From positions 105,443-169,442 of the forward strand of contig NZ_AUDQ01000006.1 of assembly GCF_000425545.1 (NCBI RefSeq): DNA of 64,000 nt. The letters are read 5' to 3'. The position numbers were made by a program, and so were the translations under genes. Origin of the DNA: Sporosarcina ureae DSM 2281 (GTDB taxonomy: Bacteria; Bacillota; Bacilli; Bacillales_A; Planococcaceae). The notes beneath the pieces are model-generated. The model did no database searches. It had not been told where the DNA came from and saw nothing but the letters and a program-made list of their open reading frames with translations. This document shows, in pieces, positions 17,165 to 26,425 of this stretch. How positions within the stretch are numbered: the stretch's first letter is position 1; each line of letters begins with the position of its first letter.

Positions 17165-18934
17165 ATGCAACGCACACATTATTGTGGGAACTTATCAGAA
17201 CTACAAATCGGAGAAGAAGTCACGCTCAAAGGCTGGGTGCAGAAGCGCCGTGACCTTGGCGGACTAATCTTCATCGACGTCCGCGACCGCGCAGGCATCG
17301 TCCAGACGGTCTTCAATCCGGACATCTCAAAAGAAGCACTCGAAATTGCTGAAACATTGCGTAACGAATACGTCATCGAAGTTACCGGTCTCGTCATCGA
17401 ACGTGAAGAACGCACAAAGAACAAAAACATCGCAACAGGTGCAATCGAAGTTCAAGTTGTTGAAGTAAAAGTTATCAACGAAGCGAAAAACCCGCCATTT
17501 ACAATCGAGGACGAAACGGATGTAGGCGAAGAAACGCGTCTGAAGTATCGTTACTTAGACTTGCGTCGCCCTGAGCTTGCAAAAGTTTTCAAAATGCGTT
17601 CAGATATTACGAAAACAGTACGTAACTTCTTGGATGACGAAGGATTCTTGGAAGTAGAAACACCGATCCTAACGAAATCGACTCCTGAAGGCGCACGTGA
17701 CTATTTAGTGCCAAGCCGTGTTCACGAAGGTGAATTCTACGCATTGCCACAGTCACCACAGCTGTTTAAGCAGTTATTGATGGTATCCGGTTTCGATCGT
17801 TACTACCAAATCGCTCGTTGTTTCCGCGATGAAGATTTACGTGCAGACCGTCAACCAGAATTCACGCAAATCGATATGGAAATGAGTTTCATGTCGATCG
17901 AAGAAATTTTGGAACTTAATGAACGTTTGATCAAGAAAGTAATGAAAGATGTCAAACAAATAGATGTTGAAACGCCGTTTAAACGCATTCCTTATGATGA
18001 AGCAATGGGGCGTTTTGGTTCAGACAAGCCGGACACTCGTTTCGGAATGGAATTGACGGACGTATCTCAGATTGTCAAAGACTCTTCATTCAAAGTATTC
18101 GCTGGCGCAGTGGAAGCGGGTGGACAGGTGAAGCTAATCAACGTTAAAGGTGCGGCAGATCAGTATTCTCGTAAAGATATCGATGCACTTGGCGAGTTTG
18201 CCAAAGTGTATGGCGCTAAAGGTATGGCGTGGTTGAAAGTGACGGAAGACGGCTTCAATGGCCCGATTGCGAAATTCTTTGACGGAGAAATTGGCGAGGC
18301 GTTGAAAGCAGCAGGCGGCGGAGAACCTGGGGATTTATTCTTATTCGGAGCAGATAAGAAGTCTGTAGTAGCCGATTCATTAGGCGCTTTACGTCTGAAG
18401 CTTGGAAAAGAACTGGACTTGATTGATCAGTCTCAGTATAACTTCCTGTGGGTAACGGACTGGCCGTTATTTGAGTACGATGAGGAAGATGGCCGTTATT
18501 ACGCAGCGCATCACCCATTCACTATGCCGGCTGATGTAGAAGAATTGAAAACTAGCCCAGAAACTGTGAAAGCACAAGCGTATGACTTAGTGTTGAACGG
18601 TTATGAACTAGGTGGCGGATCATTACGTATTTATCAACGTGATGTACAAGAAGCAATGTTCAAAGCACTTGGCTTTACAGAGGAGCAAGCACGTGAGCAA
18701 TTTGGATTCTTGTTGGATGCGTTTGAATACGGAACACCTCCGCACGGCGGAATCGCGTTCGGTCTAGACCGTATCGTGATGTTGCTTGCAGGTTCTACAA
18801 ACTTGCGTGACACGATCGCGTTCCCTAAAACAGCTAGTGCAAGTGATCTATTAACAGAAGCACCAAGTTCTGTTGACGATGCACAGTTGAAAGAACTCGG
18901 GATTAAAGTAGTCGCTGAACCCGTAAAAAAGTGA
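17165..18934 (+). CDS. aspS: Aspartyl-tRNA synthetase
   Basis: The 589-residue class II synthetase charges tRNA-Asp. It has an N-terminal OB-fold anticodon-binding domain (about 1-105, [15 protein letters not shown]), motif 2 ([23 protein letters not shown] region), a GAD insertion of the bacterial type (about 290-420), and motif 3 ([13 protein letters not shown]). AGAAGGG lies before ATG 17165. No T-box is visible upstream; the spacer holds repeat copies 2 and 3 instead. Confidence 0.97.
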   Translation: MQRTHYCGNLSELQIGEEVTLKGWVQKRRDLGGLIFIDVRDRAGIVQTVFNPDISKEALEIAETLRNEYVIEVTGLVIEREERTKNKNIATGAIEVQVVEVKVINEAKNPPFTIEDETDVGEETRLKYRYLDLRRPELAKVFKMRSDITKTVRNFLDDEGFLEVETPILTKSTPEGARDYLVPSRVHEGEFYALPQSPQLFKQLLMVSGFDRYYQIARCFRDEDLRADRQPEFTQIDMEMSFMSIEEILELNERLIKKVMKDVKQIDVETPFKRIPYDEAMGRFGSDKPDTRFGMELTDVSQIVKDSSFKVFAGAVEAGGQVKLINVKGAADQYSRKDIDALGEFAKVYGAKGMAWLKVTEDGFNGPIAKFFDGEIGEALKAAGGGEPGDLFLFGADKKSVVADSLGALRLKLGKELDLIDQSQYNFLWVTDWPLFEYDEEDGRYYAAHHPFTMPADVEELKTSPETVKAQAYDLVLNGYELGGGSLRIYQRDVQEAMFKALGFTEEQAREQFGFLLDAFEYGTPPHGGIAFGLDRIVMLLAGSTNLRDTIAFPKTASASDLLTEAPSSVDDAQLKELGIKVVAEPVKK

Positions 18935-18970
18935 GAAAACAACTATTTTTAAAGACTTCGTTAAAATAGA

Positions 18971-18999
18971 TTGAATTATAAAAACACTTATGATAAGAT
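18971..18999 (+). promoter_or_regulatory. Promoter of 6S RNA
   Basis: TTGAAT (18971-18976), 17 bases, then TAAGAT (18994-18999) with an upstream TG (extended -10). The predicted start is at about 19006, just before the 6S closing stem. Confidence 0.7.
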
Positions 19000-19005
19000 G
19001 AAGTT

Positions 19006-19196
19006 AGTAGAAATCCTGAAGTGTTCGTCATTTGTAAATTAGTTTTGACCCAACATCTTATCGTCGGGAGTTCAACGTTATAGCTTGGATGACATGCCTT
19101 TAATCGGGACGCCAAAAGAGTTATACAGGACACCCACCTGCTATTAGCGGGTTCAAAGCGATATTCAAAGACGGCACAGTCGGGATTTCACTTTCT
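19006..19196 (+). ncRNA. bsrA: 6S RNA (BsrA type)
   Basis: 6S RNA binds and sequesters sigma-A RNA polymerase by mimicking an open promoter. Closing arms GAAATCC and GGGATTTC pair the ends. Recognisable conserved pieces are CTGAAGTGTTCGTC near the 5' end, TCGGGACGCC in the central bulge region, and GGACACCCACCTGC on the 3' side. Its place between aspS and yrvM/tcdA is the same as B. subtilis bsrA. A terminator follows. Exact ends are inferred. Confidence 0.85.
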
Positions 19197-19208
19197 CACA
19201 ACAATTCA

Positions 19209-19236
19209 CCTTCTTGCTAAAGCGAGAAGGTTTTTT
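19209..19236 (+). terminator. Terminator after 6S RNA
   Basis: CCTTCTTGC pairs with GCGAGAAGG, followed by TTTTTT. Confidence 0.88.
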
Positions 19237-19323
19237 ATTGTCTAAAATTCAGTTAGTTGCGCGAGTGCAGGTGACTGTTTTAGGATAGAGTGAATACAAT
19301 TAATCATAAAGGATGCGGTATAG

Positions 19324-20091
19324 ATGTTACATCAATTTTCGAGAAACGAATTATCGATTGGTAAAGAAGGCGTAGAGAGAATGAAAGGTAAGACAGTGGC
19401 GATTTTAGGTGTCGGTGGAGTCGGTTCATTCGCAGCTGAGGCGTGCGCGCGGACTGGGGTTGGACGCATTATTTTGGTAGATAAAGACACGATTGATGTC
19501 ACCAACATCAACCGCCAACTAGTCGCCTATTTGTCGACGGTAGGACGTTCGAAATCCGCCGTCATGAAAGAACGGATTGCGGATATTAACGCAGAGTGTG
19601 AAGTGATCGATCTACATATGTTCTACACGGAGGAAACGTTTGAAGAATTCTTCTCATATAAGCCGGATTATGTGATCGATGCATCGGATACGATCAGCTA
19701 TAAGATTCATCTGATCCAGCAATGTGTCGAGCGTGGTATTAAAGTGATCTCGAGTATGGGGGCTGCCAATAAAACAGATCCGACTCGTTTCCGGATTGCA
19801 GATATTTCGAAAACGCATACGGATCCACTAGCAAAAGTGATGCGTCTTCGTTTGCGCAAGCTGGGTATTCCTAAAGGTGTGCCTGTCGTGTTCTCTGATG
19901 AAAGCCCAATTGTCGTACGGGAAGACGTCCTGGAAACGGTTGGGAACGCCGATGCATCGATACGGAAAGCACAAATGCCTCCAGCTTCTAACGCATTTTG
20001 TCCATCGGTCGCAGGTTTAATTCTCGCCAGTTGGGTATTAAATGATATAGTGGCAGATATTCCCGTCGAACGTGTCAATGATGCTAAATAA
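19324..20091 (+). CDS. tcdA: tRNA threonylcarbamoyladenosine dehydratase (TcdA/YrvM)
   Basis: The 255-residue ThiF/E1-like protein has the nucleotide-binding GVGGVGS (residues 29-35), the following VDKDTIDVTNINRQ, and the IDASDTISYK stretch. TcdA uses ATP to cyclise t6A37 in tRNA to ct6A. B. subtilis yrvM has the same location after aspS. The length fits. gabD starts 14 bases later on the same strand, with its ribosome site next to the tcdA stop, so the two may share a transcript. Confidence 0.93.
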   Translation: MLHQFSRNELSIGKEGVERMKGKTVAILGVGGVGSFAAEACARTGVGRIILVDKDTIDVTNINRQLVAYLSTVGRSKSAVMKERIADINAECEVIDLHMFYTEETFEEFFSYKPDYVIDASDTISYKIHLIQQCVERGIKVISSMGAANKTDPTRFRIADISKTHTDPLAKVMRLRLRKLGIPKGVPVVFSDESPIVVREDVLETVGNADASIRKAQMPPASNAFCPSVAGLILASWVLNDIVADIPVERVNDAK

Positions 20092-20105
20092 AGGAGTGGT
20101 TGAAT

Positions 20106-21524
20106 ATGAAATCAACTGAAATGATCATTAACGGAAAACGATTTGGTGCGGATTTACCGCAAATCGAAGTAGTGAATCCTTCAACGGGTGAGACGATCGG
20201 TGCTGTACCTAAAGGCGGCAAAGCGGAAGCAAAACAAGCGGTCGACGCGGCTTCTGCGGCTTTTTCAGACTGGGCCGCATTGTCGGCGTATGAACGCAGT
20301 GCGTATTTAATGAAATGGCATGCGTTGATTGAGAAAAATGAAGAGAGCGTAGCCGAAACGATGACGACTGAGCAAGGGAAGCCGTTAGCGGAAGCGCTTG
20401 GTGAAATGCGTTATTCAAATGGCTACATCAGTTGGTTTGCAGAAGAAGGCAAGCGGATTTACGGTGAAACTATTCCAGCTACGCAATCCAATAAGCGAAT
20501 GTTTGTACACAAGCAACCAGTCGGCGTCATCGCGTCGATTACGCCATGGAACTTCCCAGCGGCTATGATTGCGCGTAAAGTTGGTCCCGCGCTTGCTGCA
20601 GGCTGTACGGTCGTCATGAAGCCGGCTTCTCAGACTCCGTTAACTGCGATTCGTTTAATAGAGCTTGCACAAGAAGCGGGTATTCCGGACGGTGTGCTTA
20701 ACATCGTAACGGGCAGTGCGAGTGAAATTGCAGAGGCGTGGCAAGAAGACGGTCGTGTGCGCAAGCTGACGTTTACAGGATCTACTGAAATTGGTAAGAC
20801 GTTGATGAAAGGTGCAGCCGATACGATGAAGAAGATTTCATTGGAACTCGGCGGACAGGCACCCGCGATTATTATGGCGGACGCGGATCTTGATAAAGCA
20901 GTAGATGGCGTAATCGCAGCGAAATTCCGTAATGCCGGACAAACGTGTGTCTGTGCGAACCGTATTTATGTTCATTCATCGATCGCGGAGGAATTCACAA
21001 CGCGCATTGCAGAGAAAACGAAGAAATTGAAAGTCGGCGACGGCAAAGAAAGAGGCGTCGAGATTGGTCCGTTAATTGACCAGGATGCAATCGATAAAGT
21101 GGATGAGCATGTGCAAGATGCGAAATCCAAAGGAGCGACAGTCGTCACTGGTGGCGAACATATCGAGGGGTTATTCTATCAACCAACCGTCTTAAAAGGT
21201 GTAACGGACGATATGCTTTGTATGGAGGAAGAGACATTCGGTCCGGTATTGCCAATTGCGACGTTTGAGACACAAGAAGAAGTTATCGAGCGTGCGAATG
21301 ATACAGTGTTTGGACTAGCGGCATACGTCTTCACGGAGAACATCACACGAGGTATTCAGATTTGTGAAGCATTAGAGTGTGGTATCGTAGGTTTGAATGA
21401 TGGCTTGCCGTCAGCACCACAAGCTCCGTTTGGCGGCTTTAAACAAAGTGGCCTTGGACGTGAAGGCGGTCATCAAGGTATGGATGAATATTTAGAAGTA
21501 AAATATATCTCACTAGGTTTATAA
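20106..21524 (+). CDS. gabD: NAD(P)-dependent succinate-semialdehyde dehydrogenase (aldehyde dehydrogenase family)
   Basis: The 472-residue enzyme oxidises succinate semialdehyde to succinate. ALDH hallmarks: ITPWNFPAAM, MKPASQTPLTA, the glycine motif FTGSTEIGK, the general-base Glu in LELGGQAP (about residue 246) and the catalytic Cys in GQTCVCANR (about residue 281). The CVC arrangement and overall match favour GabD over other ALDHs, but substrate cannot be proved from sequence. AAGGAGTGG selects ATG 20106. No gabT is nearby. Confidence 0.88.
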   Translation: MKSTEMIINGKRFGADLPQIEVVNPSTGETIGAVPKGGKAEAKQAVDAASAAFSDWAALSAYERSAYLMKWHALIEKNEESVAETMTTEQGKPLAEALGEMRYSNGYISWFAEEGKRIYGETIPATQSNKRMFVHKQPVGVIASITPWNFPAAMIARKVGPALAAGCTVVMKPASQTPLTAIRLIELAQEAGIPDGVLNIVTGSASEIAEAWQEDGRVRKLTFTGSTEIGKTLMKGAADTMKKISLELGGQAPAIIMADADLDKAVDGVIAAKFRNAGQTCVCANRIYVHSSIAEEFTTRIAEKTKKLKVGDGKERGVEIGPLIDQDAIDKVDEHVQDAKSKGATVVTGGEHIEGLFYQPTVLKGVTDDMLCMEEETFGPVLPIATFETQEEVIERANDTVFGLAAYVFTENITRGIQICEALECGIVGLNDGLPSAPQAPFGGFKQSGLGREGGHQGMDEYLEVKYISLGL

Positions 21525-21535
21525 TGCAAAAGGAA

Positions 21536-21575
21536 GCAAAAAGGGAGAGCCGTACTCTTCCTTTTTGCTTTTTTT
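21536..21575. terminator. Bidirectional terminator between gabD and the GDYXXLXY gene
   Basis: GCAAAAAGGGAGAG pairs with CTCTTCCTTTTTGC around CCGTA, followed by seven T. The gene on the minus strand ends at 21574. Confidence 0.9.
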
Positions 21576-22116
21576 AATTGGTTTGGAATTCGCGCAAAAT
21601 ACTATTGCCGTCAAGTACTTTAAAATGCGCTGTCATCGTTCGATCTTGCACACTGTCTGCTGCAACGCGGTGGCCAAACTCGGGAACATAGACTCGATCC
21701 AGTCCGAAATTCACGATGTAATGATCGTTTTGACGGTACTCTCGATCGGTCGTCTGCGCCAGCCAGCCCATTAAATAGACACCTTCAGCGGGTTTTTTGT
21801 CGCTCAACGAGACCAATTCAGCGACACCGTCTTTTTGTTCCAATACGCCAAATACGCGTGTCTGACCGAGGTCATCGGGTTTTTTTAATGCTGTCACTAA
21901 ACTAGGAGTCATACGCTCTTTTGGTACTTTTTCAACGTCGTAGCGAAGCATGACATAATTTTCGGTTGCATCTTGCTCGGTAATCGTTTCCGATTGAAGA
22001 TAGACATCCGCGCCGTTTTGAATCGTTGTGAAGTGAGGAATCGTGAGACTAGCTAAGATGAGCAGGGGAATTATGAAGAGTATGGATATACTGAATTTAC
22101 TATGTTTGGGGCCCAT
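21574..22116 (-). CDS. GDYXXLXY-domain membrane-anchored protein
   Basis: The 180-residue protein starts at ATG 22116 (AAAGGCGGTG upstream). It has one N-terminal membrane helix (about 12-32) and the signature ENYVMLRYDV, a variant of the GDYxxLxY motif, followed by an outer-face domain ending in GNSILREF. Such proteins usually follow DUF2157 and DUF4401 membrane proteins, but neither is present here, so the gene is an orphan. Its function is unknown. Confidence 0.8.
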   Translation of the reverse strand: MGPKHSKFSISILFIIPLLILASLTIPHFTTIQNGADVYLQSETITEQDATENYVMLRYDVEKVPKERMTPSLVTALKKPDDLGQTRVFGVLEQKDGVAELVSLSDKKPAEGVYLMGWLAQTTDREYRQNDHYIVNFGLDRVYVPEFGHRVAADSVQDRTMTAHFKVLDGNSILREFQTN

Positions 22117-22430
22117 ATCAGAGTCACCGCCTTTTCTGCAGTTTTCATAAAAAGTGTTCTTCTTATGTACAGATAGCATGTGCCATTTATATGTGTTTTA
22201 GTAATTAATTACCCAGTTTTATTATGTCGGAAACCTTTCATAGTTGGTGTGAATAGATTCGTGTCGGGTGGAGATGAGTGCAGGGGAGGTTTTGAACGTT
22301 TAATCCGTAGGTGCGTAAGAAGCGACGTTGGGTTGTGTTTCTTGCACGTGCATTTTCTGTTTCTTGTTTGATCAGGAGGTTATTGTTTAGCTGGCAATGT
22401 AAGTGGCAAGTCCATTGTCCCCACTACAGC
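22117..22430. other. Intergenic stretch without recognised features
   Basis: No credible gene, promoter or repeat was recognised between the start of the GDYXXLXY gene and the inverted repeat at 22431. Short frames have no ribosome sites. Confidence 0.5.
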
Positions 22431-22508
22431 GCTGGTGGATGGCTTTCGCGAGGAGCCAGAGACAGGAAAGTGCGCCTGTCTTTGTCTCCTCGCTACGCCT
22501 ACCACAGC
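22431..22508. repeat. Long inverted repeat / structured element A
   Basis: A 78-base near-palindrome. GCTGGTGG pairs with CCACAGC, and GCGAGGAG (22448-22455) followed by CCAGAGACAGG pairs with CCTGTCTTTGT followed by CTCCTCGC (ending 22493). The 19-base inner arm has only about two mismatches. There is no T-tract, so it does not look like a terminator. Confidence 0.75.
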
Positions 22509-22633
22509 AGGCGCCTTCGTTGCATCGAGTGTAAGGCAGTTCGTATACTTCTATTTCGAAAAGTGCAAAATCAGTATTCCCAAGTCGCGGATCTTCTTCC
22601 CCTTAGAACCACTACCTAAATAACTACCACTTA

Positions 22634-22738
22634 GCAGCGCAGGCACAACTGCGGGGTAGGCCGTGGCCATGAGACAACTGGCGGAACTTTGCCAGCTGGC
22701 TCCTGGCTGTAGGCAATCCCCCACGTGCCTGTGCGGGT
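22634..22738. repeat. Long inverted repeat / structured element B
   Basis: CGCAGGCAC plus GGGG on the left pair with CCCC plus GTGCCTGTGCG on the right. An inner hairpin CTGGC..GCCAG and a palindromic CAGCTGGCTCCTGGCTG lie between them. It is more GC-rich than its surroundings, with no coding frame that has a ribosome site. It may be a structured RNA or a repeat element. Confidence 0.6.
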
Positions 22739-22976
22739 CCAAAAAGCAGACACTTACTAACTTCAGTACCCACCAACCAATCGAGCAACGTCCCAACAAA
22801 GAGTCGCAAAGACCCGCAGCCGCCTAGTCTCTCCCGCCAAACGCGTTTGTTAGTCGGGTACTGTACGCTATCACTTGTTTTGCTTTACCACTTTAAACCA
22901 CAACCAAAATAAAATACCACTCACAGCAGCGCAAATCAGCGGTGTCTAATTACTACACTATAATGTGTGTAACCAC

Positions 22977-23019
22977 AAAAAAAACTGCCGCAATAAGTCG
23001 CGATGACTTTTACGGCAGT
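22977..23019 (-). terminator. Terminator of ilvA
   Basis: On the minus strand ACTGCCG and CGGCAGT pair and are followed by a run of T. Confidence 0.88.
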
Positions 23020-23026
23020 ACTCATA

Positions 23027-24295
23027 TTAAATCAACAACCCGAACAACGTACTGTCCTTGTTCACTTCTTTATAAGGGAAACCGTTCTTTTCCATACGTG
23101 CAATCAGGCCATTATAGTCTTCCTTGTGCTTAATCTCAATTCCGACAAGACCTGGACCACTCTCTTTATTATTCTTCTTCGTATACTCGAACATCGTAAT
23201 ATCATCATCCGGTCCAAGTACACCATCAAGGAACTGGCGTAGTGCACCTGCACGTTGTGGAAAGTCCACGAGGAAATAATACAGCAAGCCTTCATAAATC
23301 ATCGACTTCTCTTTGATTTCCTGCATTCTACCGATATCGTTGTTTCCACCACTGATCACACAGACGACACATTTTCCTTTGATTTCATTTTTATAGAAAT
23401 CGAGTGCGGCAATTGGAAGGGCACCTGCTGGCTCTGCGATGATCGCGTGTTCATTGTATAGATCGAGAATGGCCGTACATACTTTACCTTCAGGGACGCT
23501 GACGGTGTTTTCGAGATAGTTATTGCAAATGTCGTAATTCAGATTGCCTACGCATTTGACAGCCGCGCCATCGACGAATTTATCGATCGTTGCCAGAGGT
23601 ACGACCTTTTGCGCGTCGATAGAAGCCTTCATGCTCGCTGCACCTGCTGGCTCTGCACCAATCATTTTCGTATGCGGAGACAAGTTTTTAATGTACGTGC
23701 TGATTCCCGACATCAATCCACCACCACCGATACTTGCAAATACGTAATCAATCGGCTCTTCGATATCGTTCATGATCTCAACAGCTACCGTCCCTTGTCC
23801 GGCGATAATATCCTTGTCATTGAATGGATGGATAAAAATACGCTTTTCTTTTTCCATCAATTCGACCGCGCTTTCGAAACAATCATCGAACGTATCTCCG
23901 ACTAATATAATTTCAATACGATCGCGACCGAACATTTTCACCATATTTACTTTTTGTCTAGGAGTTGTTTGAGGCATGAAGATCTTGCCGTCAATGTCCA
24001 GTTTTGCACATGCGTACGCTACGCCTTGTGCATGGTTTCCTGCACTCGCACAGACAATTCCTTTTTTACGTGCTTCTGTTTCGATGCGTTTCATCTTATA
24101 ATAAGCACCGCGCAATTTAAAGGAACGGACATGCTGCAAATCTTCCCGCTTAATATACACATGGCAGTCATACTTTTCCGATAGACGAACATTTTTCTGT
24201 AAAGGCGTATGAGCTACGATGTCTTTCAGTAGCTGATTAGCAATTAAGATATCTTCTACTTGAACGCTTGGAGTTTCCATTTTTTTCACCTTCAT
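23027..24295 (-). CDS. ilvA: Threonine dehydratase (biosynthetic)
   Basis: The 422-residue PLP enzyme converts threonine to 2-oxobutanoate, the first step to isoleucine. The PLP lysine is in SFKLRGA (Lys60), the phosphate-binding loop is GGGGLMSG (about residue 190), and substrate contacts include SAGNHAQG. A single C-terminal regulatory ACT-like domain (about 335-422, FPQRAGALRQFLDGV) matches the length of B. subtilis IlvA. CGGAGGT lies 13 bases before ATG 24295, a long spacing; GTG 24289 is an alternative. It is monocistronic, with no other ilv genes here. Confidence 0.95.
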   Translation of the reverse strand: MKVKKMETPSVQVEDILIANQLLKDIVAHTPLQKNVRLSEKYDCHVYIKREDLQHVRSFKLRGAYYKMKRIETEARKKGIVCASAGNHAQGVAYACAKLDIDGKIFMPQTTPRQKVNMVKMFGRDRIEIILVGDTFDDCFESAVELMEKEKRIFIHPFNDKDIIAGQGTVAVEIMNDIEEPIDYVFASIGGGGLMSGISTYIKNLSPHTKMIGAEPAGAASMKASIDAQKVVPLATIDKFVDGAAVKCVGNLNYDICNNYLENTVSVPEGKVCTAILDLYNEHAIIAEPAGALPIAALDFYKNEIKGKCVVCVISGGNNDIGRMQEIKEKSMIYEGLLYYFLVDFPQRAGALRQFLDGVLGPDDDITMFEYTKKNNKESGPGLVGIEIKHKEDYNGLIARMEKNGFPYKEVNKDSTLFGLLI

Positions 24296-24618
24296 AACTT
24301 ATCATCTAACCTCCGTTATTGAGTCAACGTTTACTCATAATAACATGAAAAAAACTGAATGAACATACGAAAGTTCTAAATTGTGTGTTTATTTTAATAG
24401 TAGTGACTTTATTGGGAACTTTCTGTTAATGTAAGCGTTTACTGGATTGGCAAAGGCTTTCAACAAATAGAGTGGATCAAACATTTAGGTAATAAGGAAG
24501 CTTTTTGCTATCTTGGAATAGCGTTGAAACATATATTAATTTAAATAAAACATGTAGATTTCTTTTTAGATTATACACAAATAAGTGGTGTTTAATTCGT
24601 AAACAGAAGGGAAAACTA
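24296..24618. other. Intergenic stretch upstream of divergent ilvA and the 49-codon gene
   Basis: AT-rich and without a recognised gene. It must hold the ilvA promoter on the minus strand, but no clear T-box or strong -35/-10 pair was seen. Confidence 0.4.
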
Positions 24619-24768
24619 ATGAATGAGACACTAACACTAGAAAGGAAGCGTTTATTCATGCAGAAATGGGATAGTAGACCAGAAAAGCCGGATAATATGC
24701 AATGGACGGTGTTTGTCATAACTCTTGTCATCATCGCAGCTGTAATGGTTTACGGATTGCTGATGTAA
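24619..24768 (+). CDS. Small single-helix membrane protein
   Basis: A 49-residue peptide starts at ATG 24619 with AGAAGGG seven bases upstream. It has a charged N-terminus (TLERKRLFMQKWDSRPEKP) and one C-terminal helix (WTVFVITLVIIAAVMVYGLL). An internal ATG at 24658 with AAGGAAG is an alternative start, giving 36 residues. A terminator follows. No function is known. Confidence 0.6.
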   Translation: MNETLTLERKRLFMQKWDSRPEKPDNMQWTVFVITLVIIAAVMVYGLLM

Positions 24769-24781
24769 AGGGGAAAGAAAT

Positions 24782-24812
24782 GGTATGTCTCGATATTGAC
24801 ATGCCATTTTTA
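24782..24812 (+). terminator. Terminator after the 49-codon gene
   Basis: GGTATGTC pairs with GACATGCC, followed by ATTTTTATTTT. Confidence 0.8.
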
Positions 24813-24984
24813 TTTTCATCTTTTATAATACCTTCATTCGTCGTGCTCTTTTGGATTCCATCGCAAAATAACAGATTTCGTCCGAAAAGAGTGACAAATC
24901 TGACGACTCTGTTATATATTAGTCTTAAGAAAAGACGCTGTATCAGTACAGCGCATCACAATAAAACGAATGGGGGAATGGACG

Positions 24985-25116
24985 ATGAAAAAGAACACAG
25001 AGCAGAAAAGACAAATGGTGGAAAAGGTTTGTACGGAATGTGGGAACCAGTTCAAGGAAAAGCAAGAGTCTGTAATGTACGAATGCGAGCGTTGTGTCGG
25101 ACGACATGAAGAATAA
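24985..25116 (+). CDS. yhfH: YhfH-family small zinc-ribbon protein
   Basis: A 43-residue protein with two CxxC pairs (CTEC at 16-19 and CERC at 34-37) separated by NQFKEKQESVMYE. This fits the YhfH pattern CxxCGxxxxEQxESYxxxCxxC. The Cys pairs would bind one zinc. Function is unknown. GGGGGA precedes ATG 24985 and a strong terminator follows. Smaller than most gene-calling cut-offs. Confidence 0.75.
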   Translation: MKKNTEQKRQMVEKVCTECGNQFKEKQESVMYECERCVGRHEE

Positions 25117-25119
25117 CAA

Positions 25120-25158
25120 AAAATCCTATGCTCCCTCATACGGAGCATAGGATTTTTT
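25120..25158 (+). terminator. Terminator after yhfH-like gene
   Basis: AAATCCTATGCTCC pairs with GGAGCATAGGATTT around CTCATAC, followed by T residues. Confidence 0.93.
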
Positions 25159-25362
25159 GCGTTGAAGATGAAAGATCATACACTACAGGTAATGAATTCT
25201 GTGAATGTGTATCCACTATCTACATATTAGGGGTTGAAATTGTTCTATATAAATTGAACATGAGAAGTAGTAATCTCGTGATCACCATTGGTTTCCGTTC
25301 GCTCTCACTACACACAAAAATTAAATTCATTCATTCATATCACAGAACTTCGGATGATTAAT
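25159..25362. other. Intergenic stretch without recognised features
   Basis: AT-rich sequence with short frames but no ribosome sites. Nothing was recognised before the candidate promoter at 25363. Confidence 0.4.
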
Positions 25363-25387
25363 GTTTTAGAAAAACTGAGAGTGGTAT
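25363..25387 (+). promoter_or_regulatory. Candidate sigma-B-type promoter of the DUF948 pair
   Basis: GTTTTA (25363-25368), 13 bases, then TGGTAT (25382-25387), against the sigma-B consensus GTTTAA-N13-GGGTAT. It lies about 45 bases before the first DUF948 gene. B. subtilis ytxGHJ, with a related first gene, is a general-stress operon. Confidence 0.4.
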
Positions 25388-25432
25388 AGAATGATAAGGT
25401 GTATGTAGTTTGTTAGAGAGGAGGATGTGTGT

Positions 25433-25855
25433 ATGGCGTATATTGGTTTATTATTAATCGCAATCTCGGTATTGATTGTCGCCATCTACCTTTCATTGTT
25501 ACTAACGAAGTCTTCGAACTTATTGCTGACAGTTATGGGAACAGTAAAAGGGGTAGAGGCAGAGCTCGACAAGAGCATTGAGCAATTATATGGAACTTTA
25601 AATGAGACTGAACAACTGGCGACAGATGTTCAAGTGAAACTCGCTGCAACGACACCTCTATTTTCTTCTATTGAAAATATCGGACGTTCAAGCCAGTACT
25701 TGAGTGAAGAAATAAACAAGCGGACAAGACAATTTGAAGAGGATGGTTCTCTTCCAGGAACGGAAAAATTCGTTCAAGCCATCCAATATGGAGAGTTTGG
25801 TGTCCAAGTTTACGATTCATGGCAACGCGGCAAGAAGAGTTTAAAAAATACGTAA
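25433..25855 (+). CDS. DUF948 (YtxG-like) membrane protein 1
   Basis: The 140-residue protein has one N-terminal membrane helix (about 3-24) and a helical, probably coiled-coil tail (AELDKSIEQLYGTLNETEQLATDVQVKL) that ends in a basic segment. This layout is DUF948, the family of the general-stress protein YtxG. GAGGAGG selects ATG 25433. It is followed 19 bases later by a second DUF948 gene. Confidence 0.75.
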   Translation: MAYIGLLLIAISVLIVAIYLSLLLTKSSNLLLTVMGTVKGVEAELDKSIEQLYGTLNETEQLATDVQVKLAATTPLFSSIENIGRSSQYLSEEINKRTRQFEEDGSLPGTEKFVQAIQYGEFGVQVYDSWQRGKKSLKNT

Positions 25856-25874
25856 ATGGAAATGAGGGTTGAAA

Positions 25875-26369
25875 ATGGATCTCGTTGGAATTGGCGTCAT
25901 ACTCATCGGTATCGCCTTCGTTATTTTGGCTATCTATTTCGCTAAGGTATTACAACAAGTCGGAAATATCCTGCACGACGTCGATGAGACAGTAGGAGCG
26001 CTTCCGAAACAACTTGACGGTATATTGGACGAAACTGGAAATCTGATTAAAAACAGTAATGATTCATTAGCAGATATCAATACTAAGATTGAAAACCTGA
26101 CTCCATTGTTCAAAGTAATCGGTGACCTTGGAGAATCTACACACCAACTTACCTCTTCGTTAGTGGACGTGTCGTCTTCTGTTCAACAAAAAGGAGACCA
26201 CACAGACACATCAGAGCAAAACAAGAAACTAGGTAACATCTACGGCTCAGCCATGTTAGGCTATTACATCTTTAAGAAGCGCAAGCAATCTGTGAGCGCT
26301 GCTAAGGATCGTGCAGAACAAGGTCGCCCACAAAAAAAGTTACCAGCACCAGAAAATGCGTCATTTTAA
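25875..26369 (+). CDS. DUF948 (YtxG-like) membrane protein 2
   Basis: The 164-residue protein has one N-terminal helix (about 4-25), then ILHDVDETVGALPKQLDGIL and further heptad-like repeats (NSNDSLADINTKIENLTPLF), as in DUF948. The tail is basic and Pro-rich. Start ATG 25875, with TGAGGG upstream. It forms an operon with the preceding paralogue and ends at a strong terminator. Function is unproven. Confidence 0.78.
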   Translation: MDLVGIGVILIGIAFVILAIYFAKVLQQVGNILHDVDETVGALPKQLDGILDETGNLIKNSNDSLADINTKIENLTPLFKVIGDLGESTHQLTSSLVDVSSSVQQKGDHTDTSEQNKKLGNIYGSAMLGYYIFKKRKQSVSAAKDRAEQGRPQKKLPAPENASF

Positions 26370-26375
26370 GTGATG

Positions 26376-26425
26376 AAAAAGACTGAAGATCAATCCCAAT
26401 CGGGCTTGACCTTCAGTCTTTTTTT
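26376..26425 (+). terminator. Terminator after the DUF948 pair
   Basis: AAAAAGACTGAAG pairs with CTTCAGTCTTTTT. Confidence 0.9.

Noticed and set aside
22311..22619. 102-codon frame through the inverted-repeat region
   Set aside because: Arg/Cys-rich translation of a palindromic GC-rich element, no ribosome site, no recognisable motif.
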